Under the pieces are notes generated by a model, which was not told the DNA's origin, did not search any database, and saw only the letters and a program-made list of their open reading frames with translations. Shown here in pieces: positions 29,733 through 38,433 of a stretch of 64,000 nucleotides of DNA. This DNA comes from Leptolyngbya sp. SIOISBB (lineage in GTDB: Bacteria > Cyanobacteriota > Cyanobacteriia > Phormidesmidales > Phormidesmidaceae), in NCBI GenBank assembly GCA_010671905.1, contig JAAHII010000001.1, positions 1,798,001-1,862,000 on the forward strand. The letters run 5' to 3'. The stretch's first letter is position 1. The number at the start of each line of letters is the position of its first letter. The position numbers and the translations under genes were made by a program.

Positions 29733-30098
29733 TCATCTTCGGAGCAAGCCATTCACTGAAGCAACCATGATCGAATAAATTAGCGCTAATACCGGAGCGA
29801 CAAAAATGGCAAACACGTTACGACCGCCATCACCCATGTAAGCGGCCATATTCTGATGATCTTGTTCAGTCCAAGTAGCCTTTTCGGCAGCGGACCAAAA
29901 GCCATCACCATCGCGATCTAACAGCGCAATTTGCTGTTCGAGAGACCAATGGTGACCCCACCATTGAGCCATGATCAAACCACTCATCAACAGGGATGAA
30001 ACAACGACGATCAACTCGAAGGCCGCCATCCCAGAAAATCGTTTGCGCACGATCGCCGTCGTGATGAGAGGAATCAGCAACGCGAATAATATTGCCAT
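29733..30098 (-). CDS. Small membrane protein with a single EF-hand
   Basis: A protein of 121 aa. Hydrophobic helices sit at about 2-17 and 26-46, and a third at about 97-115. Between them is the 12-residue loop DRDGDGFWSAAE, a good match to a Ca2+-binding EF-hand (acidic at positions 1, 3, 5 and 12, Gly at 6). The layout helix-helix-EF hand-helix suggests a membrane protein that senses or stores Ca2+. No named family is recognised. It is followed by the cyclotransferase gene on the same strand. Confidence 0.7.
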   Translation of the reverse strand: MAILFALLIPLITTAIVRKRFSGMAAFELIVVVSSLLMSGLIMAQWWGHHWSLEQQIALLDRDGDGFWSAAEKATWTEQDHQNMAAYMGDGGRNVFAIFVAPVLALIYSIMVASVNGLLRR

Positions 30099-30419
30099 CT
30101 CGATATGCCTGACTGCCGATGAATGACCGATCTGGCCTTCGCTCCATCCATCGTATGATCAGATACCATGGCCGTCATTGGGGCAACATGCTGCATAGCG
30201 CCATTCAGCATCCCCATCAGTCAGTCTAAAGTGCGACGATCGGCCGATTGACAGTGAGGTCAAATCTGCCCCCAGATAGAGCATGAGTCAGCCATCACTG
30301 TGGCACAATTTTGTAGTCAAAATGCTGCAAGTCTTTGCACGAGAGACTTCCGTTAAAGATCGGTGCCAACGATCTGGGTCAGAAAGCTCTGAAGATAGGA
30401 GATCGCTGTAAAACTCAAC
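30099..30419. other. Divergent intergenic region
   Basis: About 320 bp between the EF-hand gene (minus) and the SDR gene (plus). It should hold both promoters. No open frame, repeat or hairpin stands out. Confidence 0.4.
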
Positions 30420-31109
30420 ATGTCAAACCCAAGAACTTTACTCATTACCGGTGCATCCTCTGGAATTGGGGCGGCCACGGCTCGCCAAGCTGCGGCCCAA
30501 AATTTCAACCTGGCGCTGGCGGCCCGCTCAACTGACAAACTCGACAAATTAGCGGCAGAACTGGGAACGGAAAATATTCGGACATTTACCTGCGATGTCA
30601 CTGACTACGCATCTCAAGCAAAGTTGGTAGCCGAAGTTGTCGAAGCCTTTGGTCAGCTTGATGCCGTCTTTGCCAATGCCGGCTGCGGCGGTGAACCTGG
30701 AGGCTTTTCGGGTGCGCCGGTCGAGTCTTGGCAACGGATCGTCAATACCAACATTTTGGGGGTTGCTTACACCCTGCGGGCGAGTCTAGGGGAAATCAAG
30801 AAAACCCAGGGACAGGTCATCATTACTGGCTCGATCGCGGGTCGTCGGACGTTGAGCGGCTCGATGTATTCCGCTTCTAAATGGGCCGTCTCAGCCATTG
30901 GCTACAACTTGCGAGAAGAGATGCGCGGCACCGGAGTCCGGGTCACGTTGATTGAGCCGGGGATGGTCGACACGCCATTTTTTGATGATCCAAAACCCGA
31001 TGCTTTACGACCAGACGATGTTGCACGCACGGTGTTATTTGCGCTGTCGCAGCCTCCCAATGTAGACATCAGTGAATTGGTAGTTATGCCCACCCCGCCA
31101 ACGGCATAA
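30420..31109 (+). CDS. Short-chain dehydrogenase/reductase
   Basis: A protein of 229 aa, an NAD(P)-dependent classical SDR. Cofactor motif TGASSGIG is at 9-16 and the NAG motif is within FANAGCGG. The catalytic Ser (ITGSIAG) and the Tyr-x3-Lys pair (YSASK) are present, and a PGMVDTPFF segment follows. The substrate cannot be told. It is a single gene. Confidence 0.93.
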   Translation: MSNPRTLLITGASSGIGAATARQAAAQNFNLALAARSTDKLDKLAAELGTENIRTFTCDVTDYASQAKLVAEVVEAFGQLDAVFANAGCGGEPGGFSGAPVESWQRIVNTNILGVAYTLRASLGEIKKTQGQVIITGSIAGRRTLSGSMYSASKWAVSAIGYNLREEMRGTGVRVTLIEPGMVDTPFFDDPKPDALRPDDVARTVLFALSQPPNVDISELVVMPTPPTA

Positions 31110-31222
31110 ACCGTTGCAGGGCTAACTCGGATGCGATGTCCGCTAACCACGCTGCCGAGATCGCAGGGAATCGGACTAATAGGTCACTGTTCACCAGACA
31201 AGTGTCCAAACTTGCGATCGCT

Positions 31223-31618
31223 TTACTTCCTTAACCAGAGCAATAGCGCCAATACCCCCAAGAGCAACGCTTCGGTGCCTAACAGGCCATTCAAAGTCTG
31301 AGCATCTTCGGGCTTGAGGATGAACTGGGAGCGAAATAGCGTGTAGGGCACAAACTGCAACAAAATGATGCCACCAAAGACCCACCAAACGGACCAGGCT
31401 AGTCCACGCCACAGGGCGATCGCGGCCGTCACATCAAAAATTAGCAGCGTCACATCCATCCCGCGCCACAACAGCGGCGTTGCCAGCCAAGGTGTGCCTG
31501 TGAGTCCGGCTATGTTGCCAATATGCACCGTTGCCCCATATAGCAACACCAGCGCCATAATTTTGGTATAAACCGCCGTCCAAGGTTGCTGCAAAGCGGA
31601 ATCAAAGGCTTCGTTCAT
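31223..31618 (-). CDS. Four-helix membrane protein, unknown function
   Basis: A protein of 131 aa from ATG 31618 (MNEAFDSALQQPWTAVYTKI). Four hydrophobic helices are visible, with WRGMDVTLLIFDVTAAIALWRGLAW in the middle. An open frame upstream to 31729 has no such pattern and was not used. It sits 138 bp downstream of another minus-strand membrane gene, and the two may form one unit. No family is recognised. Confidence 0.65.
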   Translation of the reverse strand: MNEAFDSALQQPWTAVYTKIMALVLLYGATVHIGNIAGLTGTPWLATPLLWRGMDVTLLIFDVTAAIALWRGLAWSVWWVFGGIILLQFVPYTLFRSQFILKPEDAQTLNGLLGTEALLLGVLALLLWLRK

Positions 31619-31755
31619 GGGGTAGAAGGATCTTGTAGTGACAGGTCCAATAGCCGGCAGCGAAAGACCGCCAACAGTTTTGGCCGGTGAAGTCAGACAA
31701 AATAATAGGGTGGATGCGATCGCGCCCACCCTGCCTCAATTACACAAATTATTGA

Positions 31756-32301
31756 TTAGGCGAGAATATCAACGGTTGCACCGGTCATATTCGGCGATCG
31801 CAGATCGCTCAAACAAAGCCAGCCCAAACCACCTAAGCAAACTAGCTTGACCACTTCAAGCAGCCAGTACAAGCCATGCAACCCTGCCATCACTGGGGTG
31901 AACGCGTTCTCAACACCTTCTAAAGCAAAAGCCATGGCGCTCATTTGCGGTGCGAGCACGTAGGTATCAACCAGAATGAGGCCGAGCAGCCCGACACTCA
32001 GGGCCAGAGCCCAGCGGCAACGGCCACCACTGCGGCAGACTTCAAATTCCTGCGGCTGATGGCGCAGCGCCAAGATACCCGTCAAAATGATCGCCGCGCA
32101 CAGCAATTCCAGGCGGTTGAACGACCAAAATAAGGAATAACCGGCAGCGGCAAAACTGGTATCCGCAGCCATGCCGGAGACATACATCACCGGCATGACA
32201 AGGAAATCGAGCACGAGATTACTGCTAAGCCAAAATCCCGCGATCGCGAAGACCCAGGGAGTCCAGGCAGTGCGAGAGAGATTAGTTTGAGAGAACATCA
32301 T
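31756..32301 (-). CDS. Four-helix membrane protein, unknown function
   Basis: A protein of 181 aa (start at the first of two ATGs; a TTG just upstream was not used). Helices are seen near 15-38, 60-80, 97-118 and 138-160. The second loop has a basic/Cys segment (EFEVCRSGGRCRW). The N-terminus (FAIAGFWLSSNLVLDFLVMP) resembles small conserved cyanobacterial membrane proteins. Its function is unknown. Confidence 0.65.
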   Translation of the reverse strand: MMFSQTNLSRTAWTPWVFAIAGFWLSSNLVLDFLVMPVMYVSGMAADTSFAAAGYSLFWSFNRLELLCAAIILTGILALRHQPQEFEVCRSGGRCRWALALSVGLLGLILVDTYVLAPQMSAMAFALEGVENAFTPVMAGLHGLYWLLEVVKLVCLGGLGWLCLSDLRSPNMTGATVDILA

Positions 32302-32656
32302 CAAAATAAGTCCAAGAAAACGGCAGCCCCAAGAGAAATAAACAGCCGGTCGCTTTTGAGCAACCCAACCTTGATGTATCGGAGGGGCTCTATGCCCTCT
32401 ATTGTGGGGTCAACTCATCGCGGTCAGACCTGGGTTGCAATGAACCGTTGTGTTCACCCAAGCTTTGTTGAAGTAGCCTCAAAATATGTAAGCGAATGTG
32501 TTGCTGGGTAACGGTTTGTTGATTAGAGGAGATGGGTTTTTGGGGATCAGGTTTTGGGGTTGGTCAACACCTTGCCAACTTAGCCTGACACCTATTACCT
32601 AAGAGCTAGTACCTAGTACCTGTCCCCTATTCCCTAATACCTAAAAACTAATTTCC
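32302..32656. other. Intergenic region with degenerate short tandem repeats
   Basis: No gene. The stretch 32578-32650 is built from degenerate (A/C)CCTA-type heptamers. The remainder is featureless. Confidence 0.45.
32578..32650. repeat. Degenerate heptamer repeats (TACCTAR-like)
   Basis: Successive units such as TTACCTA, GTACCTA, GTACCTG, TTCCCTA and ATACCTA lie just downstream of accC. Short tandem heptanucleotide repeats are common between cyanobacterial genes. A related CCCTGTT array lies at 61757-61806. Confidence 0.55.
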
Positions 32657-34003
32657 CTACAAATCCAGTAGTTGGTTAACAAAGTTGGTGTAGACATCGC
32701 CAGCGAGGAAATTGGGCTGCTCTAACACCATTTGATGAAAGGGAATTGTCGTCGGTAGCCCCGTGATGGCGCACTCTCGCAGGGCGCGCTTCATGCGCAG
32801 AATCGCGGTGTCGCGGTCAGGTCCCCAAACGATAAGTTTGCCCACCAGCGAGTCGTAGTAGGGTGGAATTTCGTAATCGGTGTAGACGTGGGAATCAATG
32901 CGGACACCAGGACCGCCGGGGGGTAGATAGCCGTTGATGCGTCCCGGTGCCGGCCGAAAATTATATTTCGGATCTTCGGCGTTGATCCGACATTCGATCG
33001 CATGGCCTCGCAACTGTACCTGGTCTTGAGTTAGAGAAAGGCGATCGCCCTGGGCAATCCGAATCTGCTCCGCAATCAGGTCAATGCCAGTCACCATCTC
33101 CGTCACGGGATGCTCTACCTGAATCCGGGTGTTCATCTCCATGAAGTAAAAGTCACCGTAGGCATCGACCAAAAATTCGACGGTCCCCGCCCCCACATAA
33201 TTGATCGATTTCGCGGCCCGGACAGCCGCATCCCCCATTTTTTCTCGCAGATCCGGGTTCAACGCAGGACTGGGAGATTCTTCCAGGAGTTTTTGGTGCC
33301 GCCGCTGAATCGAGCAATCCCGTTCGCCGAGGTGAATCACGTTACCGTGACTATCGGCCAAAATCTGGAACTCGACATGACGGGGCTTTTCAATAAATTT
33401 CTCCATATAGACGCCCGGATTCCCAAAGGCCGCTTCGGCTTCCCCCTGGGCTGCCAGAAATAGCTTTTTGAGTTCGTCGACATGCTTCACTAAGCGCATG
33501 CCGCGCCCGCCGCCGCCCGCCGTCGCTTTGATCATCACCGGATAGCCGATCTGATCGGCGATCGCCTTGGCTTCGACATCACTTTTCAGCAACCCTTCAC
33601 TACCCGGAATCGTGGGTACTCCCACTTGCTGCATCGTCTCTTTGGCGGTGGACTTATCCCCCATAGACAGCATGGATTCGGGGGTCGGGCCAATAAAGGT
33701 CAGATTGTGATCAGCACAGATTTCGGCAAAGCGAGCATTCTCGGCCAAAAAGCCATAGCCGGGGTGAATCGCCGAGACCCCACGGGTCAGCGCCGCCGCA
33801 ATGATATTAGGAATGTTGAGATAGCTTTTACTGCTCAGCGCCTCGCCAATGCACACTGATTCATCCGCCAATTGCACATGCAAGGCGTGGCGATCGACGG
33901 TGGAATGTACGGCCACCGTCGCAATCCCCATTTCTTCACAAGTGCGGAGAATTCGGAGCGCAATTTCCCCACGGTTAGCAATCAAAATCTTGGAAAAGCG
34001 CAT
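32657..34003 (-). CDS. accC: Acetyl-CoA carboxylase, biotin carboxylase subunit
   Basis: A protein of 448 aa that catalyses ATP-dependent carboxylation of biotin on AccB, the first step of fatty-acid synthesis. It has the N-terminal biotin carboxylase domain ([20 protein letters not shown]), the ATP-grasp glycine loop [14 protein letters not shown], the [14 protein letters not shown] catalytic segment and the C-terminal domain (ECRINAEDP). The length is normal. The genes for the other subunits are not adjacent. Confidence 0.97.
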   Translation of the reverse strand: MRFSKILIANRGEIALRILRTCEEMGIATVAVHSTVDRHALHVQLADESVCIGEALSSKSYLNIPNIIAAALTRGVSAIHPGYGFLAENARFAEICADHNLTFIGPTPESMLSMGDKSTAKETMQQVGVPTIPGSEGLLKSDVEAKAIADQIGYPVMIKATAGGGGRGMRLVKHVDELKKLFLAAQGEAEAAFGNPGVYMEKFIEKPRHVEFQILADSHGNVIHLGERDCSIQRRHQKLLEESPSPALNPDLREKMGDAAVRAAKSINYVGAGTVEFLVDAYGDFYFMEMNTRIQVEHPVTEMVTGIDLIAEQIRIAQGDRLSLTQDQVQLRGHAIECRINAEDPKYNFRPAPGRINGYLPPGGPGVRIDSHVYTDYEIPPYYDSLVGKLIVWGPDRDTAILRMKRALRECAITGLPTTIPFHQMVLEQPNFLAGDVYTNFVNQLLDL

Positions 34004-34214
34004 TCGACTCGGTGTACCCTCAGCAGCGTAAATAACGGCTTACTCGCTGACTCAATTAGCTGAACCTGAGGGGATCACGGGCTCACTAGTTAGCCAAGCA
34101 TTAAACCTTAAGACGGTAGCTAATCCTACCATGTGGTCAAGGTTGGGGGTAGCTTGGAAGCGCGCAAAAACACCGGTCATTTTGCCCGAGAATCACGAAA
34201 TCGATAGCCCATCG

Positions 34215-34385
34215 CTAAGATAAAATTTGCCGCCGACCAGTACCTCGATAGATGTAATGGCGACTCATCAGCTCAGCGGCATCGAGCTGTTGGGTGCTGG
34301 TGTCAGGGGCGATCGCGCCGCCGAATGCGGTGGTTAGTGTCATAGCGATCGCGACCGGCAGAAATCCAAAGACCACTACTTTCAT
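34215..34385 (-). CDS. patX: PatX-like secreted peptide with RGTGR motif
   Basis: A small gene of 56 codons: MKVVVFGFLPVAIAMTLTTA and onward. Residues 1-26 form a signal peptide (cut near AIA). The mature part has QQLDAAELMSRHYIYRGTGR, with the pentapeptide RGTGR at residues 47-51 near the C-terminus. An N-terminal export signal plus a terminal RG(S/T)GR motif is the pattern of PatX. PatX is a widespread companion of the HetR regulator in filamentous cyanobacteria and is related to the heterocyst inhibitor PatS. The gene is separated from accC (same strand, ending before it) by its own spacer. The motif and length are visible; the role is inferred. Confidence 0.75.
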   Translation of the reverse strand: MKVVVFGFLPVAIAMTLTTAFGGAIAPDTSTQQLDAAELMSRHYIYRGTGRRQILS

Positions 34386-34507
34386 AGCAACACCAAAATG
34401 GAAGAATATTCCACTTTTCGGTAAACCCGACCTAGATCCGGAGAGTTAAGCCTCCTCAACGGTTCCTCCACAAGGCAAGATGAATAGCAGTTGCCAAAAA
34501 TTTTCCT

Positions 34508-35338
34508 ATGGAGAAACTTGACACCCGCCCACGGCTACGTCCCCGAGGTGGCGGCCTGCCCGGTCTTTTTATTGGCTTTACCTACCCGCTGCGGACATTA
34601 CGTCTATTGCTCCAGCAGAAGTCTCTGTGGCCCTACGTACTGACGCCCTTGGCAATCAACATCGTGCTGGGCATCACGCTATATACCTTAGGCGTGCGGT
34701 GGGGGCTGCGATTGGTGGATAACTGGATGCTGCGACTCACCAACTGGCTAGGGCCAGCCTGGCTAGATACGACAGTGCAGGTATTAACGCCAGTGATCCA
34801 AGGCGGTTTGATTTTACTGTTGTTTATTGTGCTGGGGTTTGTGCTGCTGCAGTTTGGCAGCATTCTTGGCTCGCCATTTTACGGACAGCTTTCCGAAAAG
34901 ATCGAAATTTTGCGAGCGGGCAAGCTCGAAGCGCCAGAGTCGATGGGGGCAGGCGCCATCTTGATTGATATCTGGCGAGCCATCTTGTTTGAACTCAAAA
35001 AGTTGCTGCTGTTGGCGGGCATTGGCTTGCCGCTGTTGTTGTGCAACTTCATTCCGGGCGTGGGGACGCTCATTGCCACAGGGGGTGGCATTACCCTCGC
35101 CTCGCTGCTGGTCTGTCTAGATATGTTTGATGCCCCCTTAGAGCGCCGTCGTTTGAAATTTCGGCAAAAGCTAGGCATCGTGTTTCGGGGCTTGCCCGCC
35201 AGCGGCAGTTTTGCCCTAGCCAGCTTCTTTCTGGTCAGCATTCCCTTGATGAATCTGTTGGCGATCCCGGTTTGTGTCGCAGCGGGGACGCTGTTTTTTT
35301 GCGATCGCATCCTCCATTCCCCTACCGAATCCACTTGA
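34508..35338 (+). CDS. EI24/CysZ-like membrane protein
   Basis: A protein of 276 aa with four to five hydrophobic helices and the EI24 domain pattern. The start is GLFIGFTYPLRTLRLLLQQKSLWPYVL. The middle contains FGSILGSPFYGQLSEKIE. GIGLPLLLCNFIPGVGTLIA and SLLVCLDMFDAPLERRRLKF follow. Relatives include the CysZ sulfate permease and eukaryotic EI24. The substrate here is unproven. Confidence 0.85.
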   Translation: MEKLDTRPRLRPRGGGLPGLFIGFTYPLRTLRLLLQQKSLWPYVLTPLAINIVLGITLYTLGVRWGLRLVDNWMLRLTNWLGPAWLDTTVQVLTPVIQGGLILLLFIVLGFVLLQFGSILGSPFYGQLSEKIEILRAGKLEAPESMGAGAILIDIWRAILFELKKLLLLAGIGLPLLLCNFIPGVGTLIATGGGITLASLLVCLDMFDAPLERRRLKFRQKLGIVFRGLPASGSFALASFFLVSIPLMNLLAIPVCVAAGTLFFCDRILHSPTEST

Positions 35339-35481
35339 TTCCCACCCATTGAAATGAGTTAATAAAGTTTCCCGGCAGCATAGAGTCAAACCCTGCTTGA
35401 TTCCTGCAATTGCCCCCCCTCCCCCCGGCCCCAACCCTCCGGGCAGGCTGCGCCAACCCACTCTCCCACTCTCGGCCCAAC

Positions 35482-37080
35482 ATGACCTTTGCAATCGACT
35501 TCGGCACCAGCAACACCGTCATTACCCGATGGAACAGCGCGACCCAAGCTCCCGAAGTGATTTCTTTGCCGGGCTTAGCTCAGCAATTGGGCAAGAATCC
35601 CCCCCTGGTACCGTCGCTGGCCTATGTCAAAGATGCCGCTGAGGGCACAGTACAGATCGGTCAACAAGTGCGCGATCGCGGGTTGGATGTCAGCAGCGAT
35701 CAGCGCTTTTTTCGTAATTTCAAGCGGGGCATTGGCACCTCGATTCAAGGGTTTTTGCCAGAGCTAGATGGTCGCACTGTCTCCTTTGAGCAAATTGGCA
35801 GCTGGTTTCTGACTGACGCGATTGCGGCACTGCAAACCCAAGAAGGTTTGGCCGATGCCCTGATCTTTACGGTGCCGGTAGATAGTTTTGAGGTCTATCG
35901 GAACTGGCTGGGACAAACTTGCGAAGCCTTGAACTTGCAGCAAGTTCGCATGTTGGATGAACCCACCGCCGCCGCGTTGGGCTACGGCATTCAGCAAGAA
36001 GAGACGGTGCTGGTGATCGATTTTGGTGGCGGTACATTGGACTTTTCCCTTGTGGAACTGGCGATCGCAGCTAACCGCAAGCCCCTCGGCTTCATCCTCC
36101 GCTGGGGCAACCAGTCTCTAGCCGAATCATCCTCCCAGAAGCCGCAGCGAGCAAAGGTGATGGCGAAAGCGGGCGAAAATTTGGGTGGCGCTGACATTGA
36201 TAACTGGCTGGCCGATTACTTTCACGAACAGCAGGGTGTAGCGGTAACCCCCTTGACTCAGCGCTTAGTGGAACGATTGAAAATTCAACTTTCTGACAAA
36301 TCCCAGGCCACCGAGAGCTTCTTCGATGATGAAACCCTAGAAAGCCTCACCCTTAAGCTCGATCGCGCCACCTTTGAGGACATCCTCAGGCAGCATCAGT
36401 TTTTTGACCGGCTCGACGGCTGTGTTGAGCAAATCTTGCAGCAGGGGCGGCGACAGGGCATCAGCGTACAGGATATTGATGCCGTTTTATTAGTGGGCGG
36501 CACGGCACAAATTCCAGCAGTGCGTCAGTGGTTAGCGGGCTATTTCCCCCCAGAGAAGATTCGCGGCGATCGCCCCTTCACCGCCGTCGCCGAAGGGGCT
36601 CTGCAGGTACAGCAAGGCATTGAACTCACCGATTTTCTCTATCACAGCTACGGCATCCGCTACTGGGATCGCCGCAACCGTCGCCACGGCTGGCAGCCCA
36701 TCATTCGCTCTGGCCAGCCTTATCCCTCACCAGAGCCGGTGGAGATCGTCTTGGGGGCGTCAACCGATAATCAGCCCAGCATCGAACTCGTAATTGGTGA
36801 ATTAGGCAACGAAGATGCCTTGGTCACGACAGAAGTCTTTTTTGAAGGCGATCGCCTCGTCACCCGCCAGACCCAAAAAGACGCTCAGCAAGTCCAACCC
36901 CTGAACGATAGTGGCGCCGGACGCACCATTGCCAAACTTGAACCGCTCGGGGCCCCTGGCAGCGATCGCATCCGGGTGCAGTTTGCGGTGGATGGCGATC
37001 GGACCCTGCGCATCACCGTTGACGACATTCTCACAGGAGACACCTTGGTAGAGAATAAGCCCGTGGTGCAGTTGAGCTAG
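35482..37080 (+). CDS. Hsp70-family (DnaK-like) protein
   Basis: A protein of 532 aa from ATG 35482 (MTFAIDFGTSNTVITRWNS). The actin-like ATPase is recognisable by DFGTSNT, DEPTAAALGYG, VLVIDFGGGTLDFSLVEL and the adenosine-motif VLLVGGTAQIPAVR. After about residue 395 there is a shortened substrate-binding-like part, without the helical lid and EEVD-type tail of DnaK. It is therefore a divergent Hsp70, not the housekeeping chaperone. An in-frame extension back to 35410 is proline-rich and unlikely. Confidence 0.87.
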   Translation: MTFAIDFGTSNTVITRWNSATQAPEVISLPGLAQQLGKNPPLVPSLAYVKDAAEGTVQIGQQVRDRGLDVSSDQRFFRNFKRGIGTSIQGFLPELDGRTVSFEQIGSWFLTDAIAALQTQEGLADALIFTVPVDSFEVYRNWLGQTCEALNLQQVRMLDEPTAAALGYGIQQEETVLVIDFGGGTLDFSLVELAIAANRKPLGFILRWGNQSLAESSSQKPQRAKVMAKAGENLGGADIDNWLADYFHEQQGVAVTPLTQRLVERLKIQLSDKSQATESFFDDETLESLTLKLDRATFEDILRQHQFFDRLDGCVEQILQQGRRQGISVQDIDAVLLVGGTAQIPAVRQWLAGYFPPEKIRGDRPFTAVAEGALQVQQGIELTDFLYHSYGIRYWDRRNRRHGWQPIIRSGQPYPSPEPVEIVLGASTDNQPSIELVIGELGNEDALVTTEVFFEGDRLVTRQTQKDAQQVQPLNDSGAGRTIAKLEPLGAPGSDRIRVQFAVDGDRTLRITVDDILTGDTLVENKPVVQLS

Positions 37081-37168
37081 TGGATGTTACAGCTAACGGC
37101 ACTGCCTGTGTTGATATGAATCCATCACCTGATGGGCTCTAACTGCCGAGGACCCAGACAAGATTGCT

Positions 37169-37630
37169 ATGGATAATTTCCTTGTTTTGTTCATTGGCCT
37201 GGTAATGTTTTTTATCGGGCAAAGCATTCAGGCGCTTTCCATCTCGGCATTAATTGGCTTCCTGTCGAAACGATTCAAATTAAAACAGCGCCTGCGAGAA
37301 GAAGAACGTTTGCGGGGAGGGTTTGTAGTCCTAAGTATTACCCTCTTTTTCTTGTTGATGAATTCGTTGTTTCAAATTGGTCTTTGGGCACTGGTTTTCA
37401 TGCTGGTTGGACAATTCGAGAGTTACCAGGATGCGTTTTATCACTCGGCGGTGAACTTCGCCACCTTGGGCTATGGCGATATTGTGATGGATCAGCCTTG
37501 GCGCTTGTTAGGTGCTATGGAAGCCATTAGCGGCGTCTTGATGTTGGGCCTGTCAACCGCAACCCTGTCATCAGTTTTCCTTGAGCTGCTGAAACTAAGA
37601 CACGGCAATTCTCTACGCCGCAGTCGTTAA
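37169..37630 (+). CDS. Two-helix potassium channel family protein
   Basis: A protein of 153 aa with helices at about 4-30 and 50-75, and a pore loop DAFYHSAVNFATLGYGDIVM. The selectivity filter TLGYGD is a variant of TVGYGD. A last helix, LLGAMEAISGVLMLGLSTATL, follows. No cytoplasmic RCK domain is attached. It probably assembles as a tetrameric K+ channel in the plasma membrane. Confidence 0.85.
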   Translation: MDNFLVLFIGLVMFFIGQSIQALSISALIGFLSKRFKLKQRLREEERLRGGFVVLSITLFFLLMNSLFQIGLWALVFMLVGQFESYQDAFYHSAVNFATLGYGDIVMDQPWRLLGAMEAISGVLMLGLSTATLSSVFLELLKLRHGNSLRRSR

Positions 37631-37849
37631 AAGTTTCCCAGTCCACGCCATGAAATCAGAATTATCAGAACCTGGTCATCCTTCACCTTGTAGAAAAGTC
37701 AGTGCAGGCAGCGATCGCGGCCTCAAAATAAGCGTGAACTTTTGGCAGATTTTAGCTAAAAGAGGAGCATAACGTGACAGAGGCTCCAAAGCTGTCAGGC
37801 TGTGGAGCAGGCCAGGGCATCTTAAACACAGCTCCCACTCCCGCTAGCT

Positions 37850-38431
37850 ATGACTGAAACCCAACAGCGCCTCCACACCTTTGTTCAGTGCGTCGACGAA
37901 TACCTCAAAGGCGACGAAAAAGGCGAAGCGCAGCTCTTTCTCGACAAGTTTTTTCGTGCCTTTGGTCATGAAGGAGCGATCGAAGCCGGGGCGACCTACG
38001 AAGAACGCATTCACAAAGGCAGCAAAAAGGGCAAAACCGGCTTTGCTGACCTAGTGTGGAAGCCCCGCGTGCTAATTGAAATGAAAAAGCAGGGAGCCGA
38101 CCTCTCTAAGCATTACTCCCAAGCCTTTGACTACTGGCAGCAAGCGGTGCCCAACCGTCCCCGCTACGTGATGCTGTGCAATTTCGATGAGTTTTGGGTC
38201 TACGACTTTGACACGCAGATCGATACCCCCATCGACACCGTGGCCCTGGCTGATCTACCCGCTCGCTTCGCCACCTTTGGCTTTATGGAAGTCACCGAGC
38301 GCCAGTCGGTCTTTGGCAACAACCAGGTCGAAGTCACCGAAAAAGCTGCTGGTCGCATGGGCGAGCTGTATCAAATTTTGCGCGATCGCTTCGTACGGCA
38401 AAAATGCTCACTGCTATTCCACAGTTATTGA
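37850..38431 (+). pseudogene. Class IIG restriction-modification enzyme, N-terminal nuclease fragment
   Basis: A frame of 193 aa that matches the start of large MmeI-like restriction-methyltransferase proteins: RLHTFVQCVDEYLKGDEKGE, then GFADLVWKPRVLIEMKKQGA. The PD-(D/E)xK residues Asp67, Glu77 and Lys79 are present. The frame follows the family as far as LYQILRDRFVRQ, then meets foreign sequence and stops. The methylase (about 500 residues) and target-recognition domains are missing. The 3' end of the same gene reappears at 39700. The remaining nuclease domain is intact in sequence but has lost its partner parts. Confidence 0.75.
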
Positions 38432-38433
38432 AA

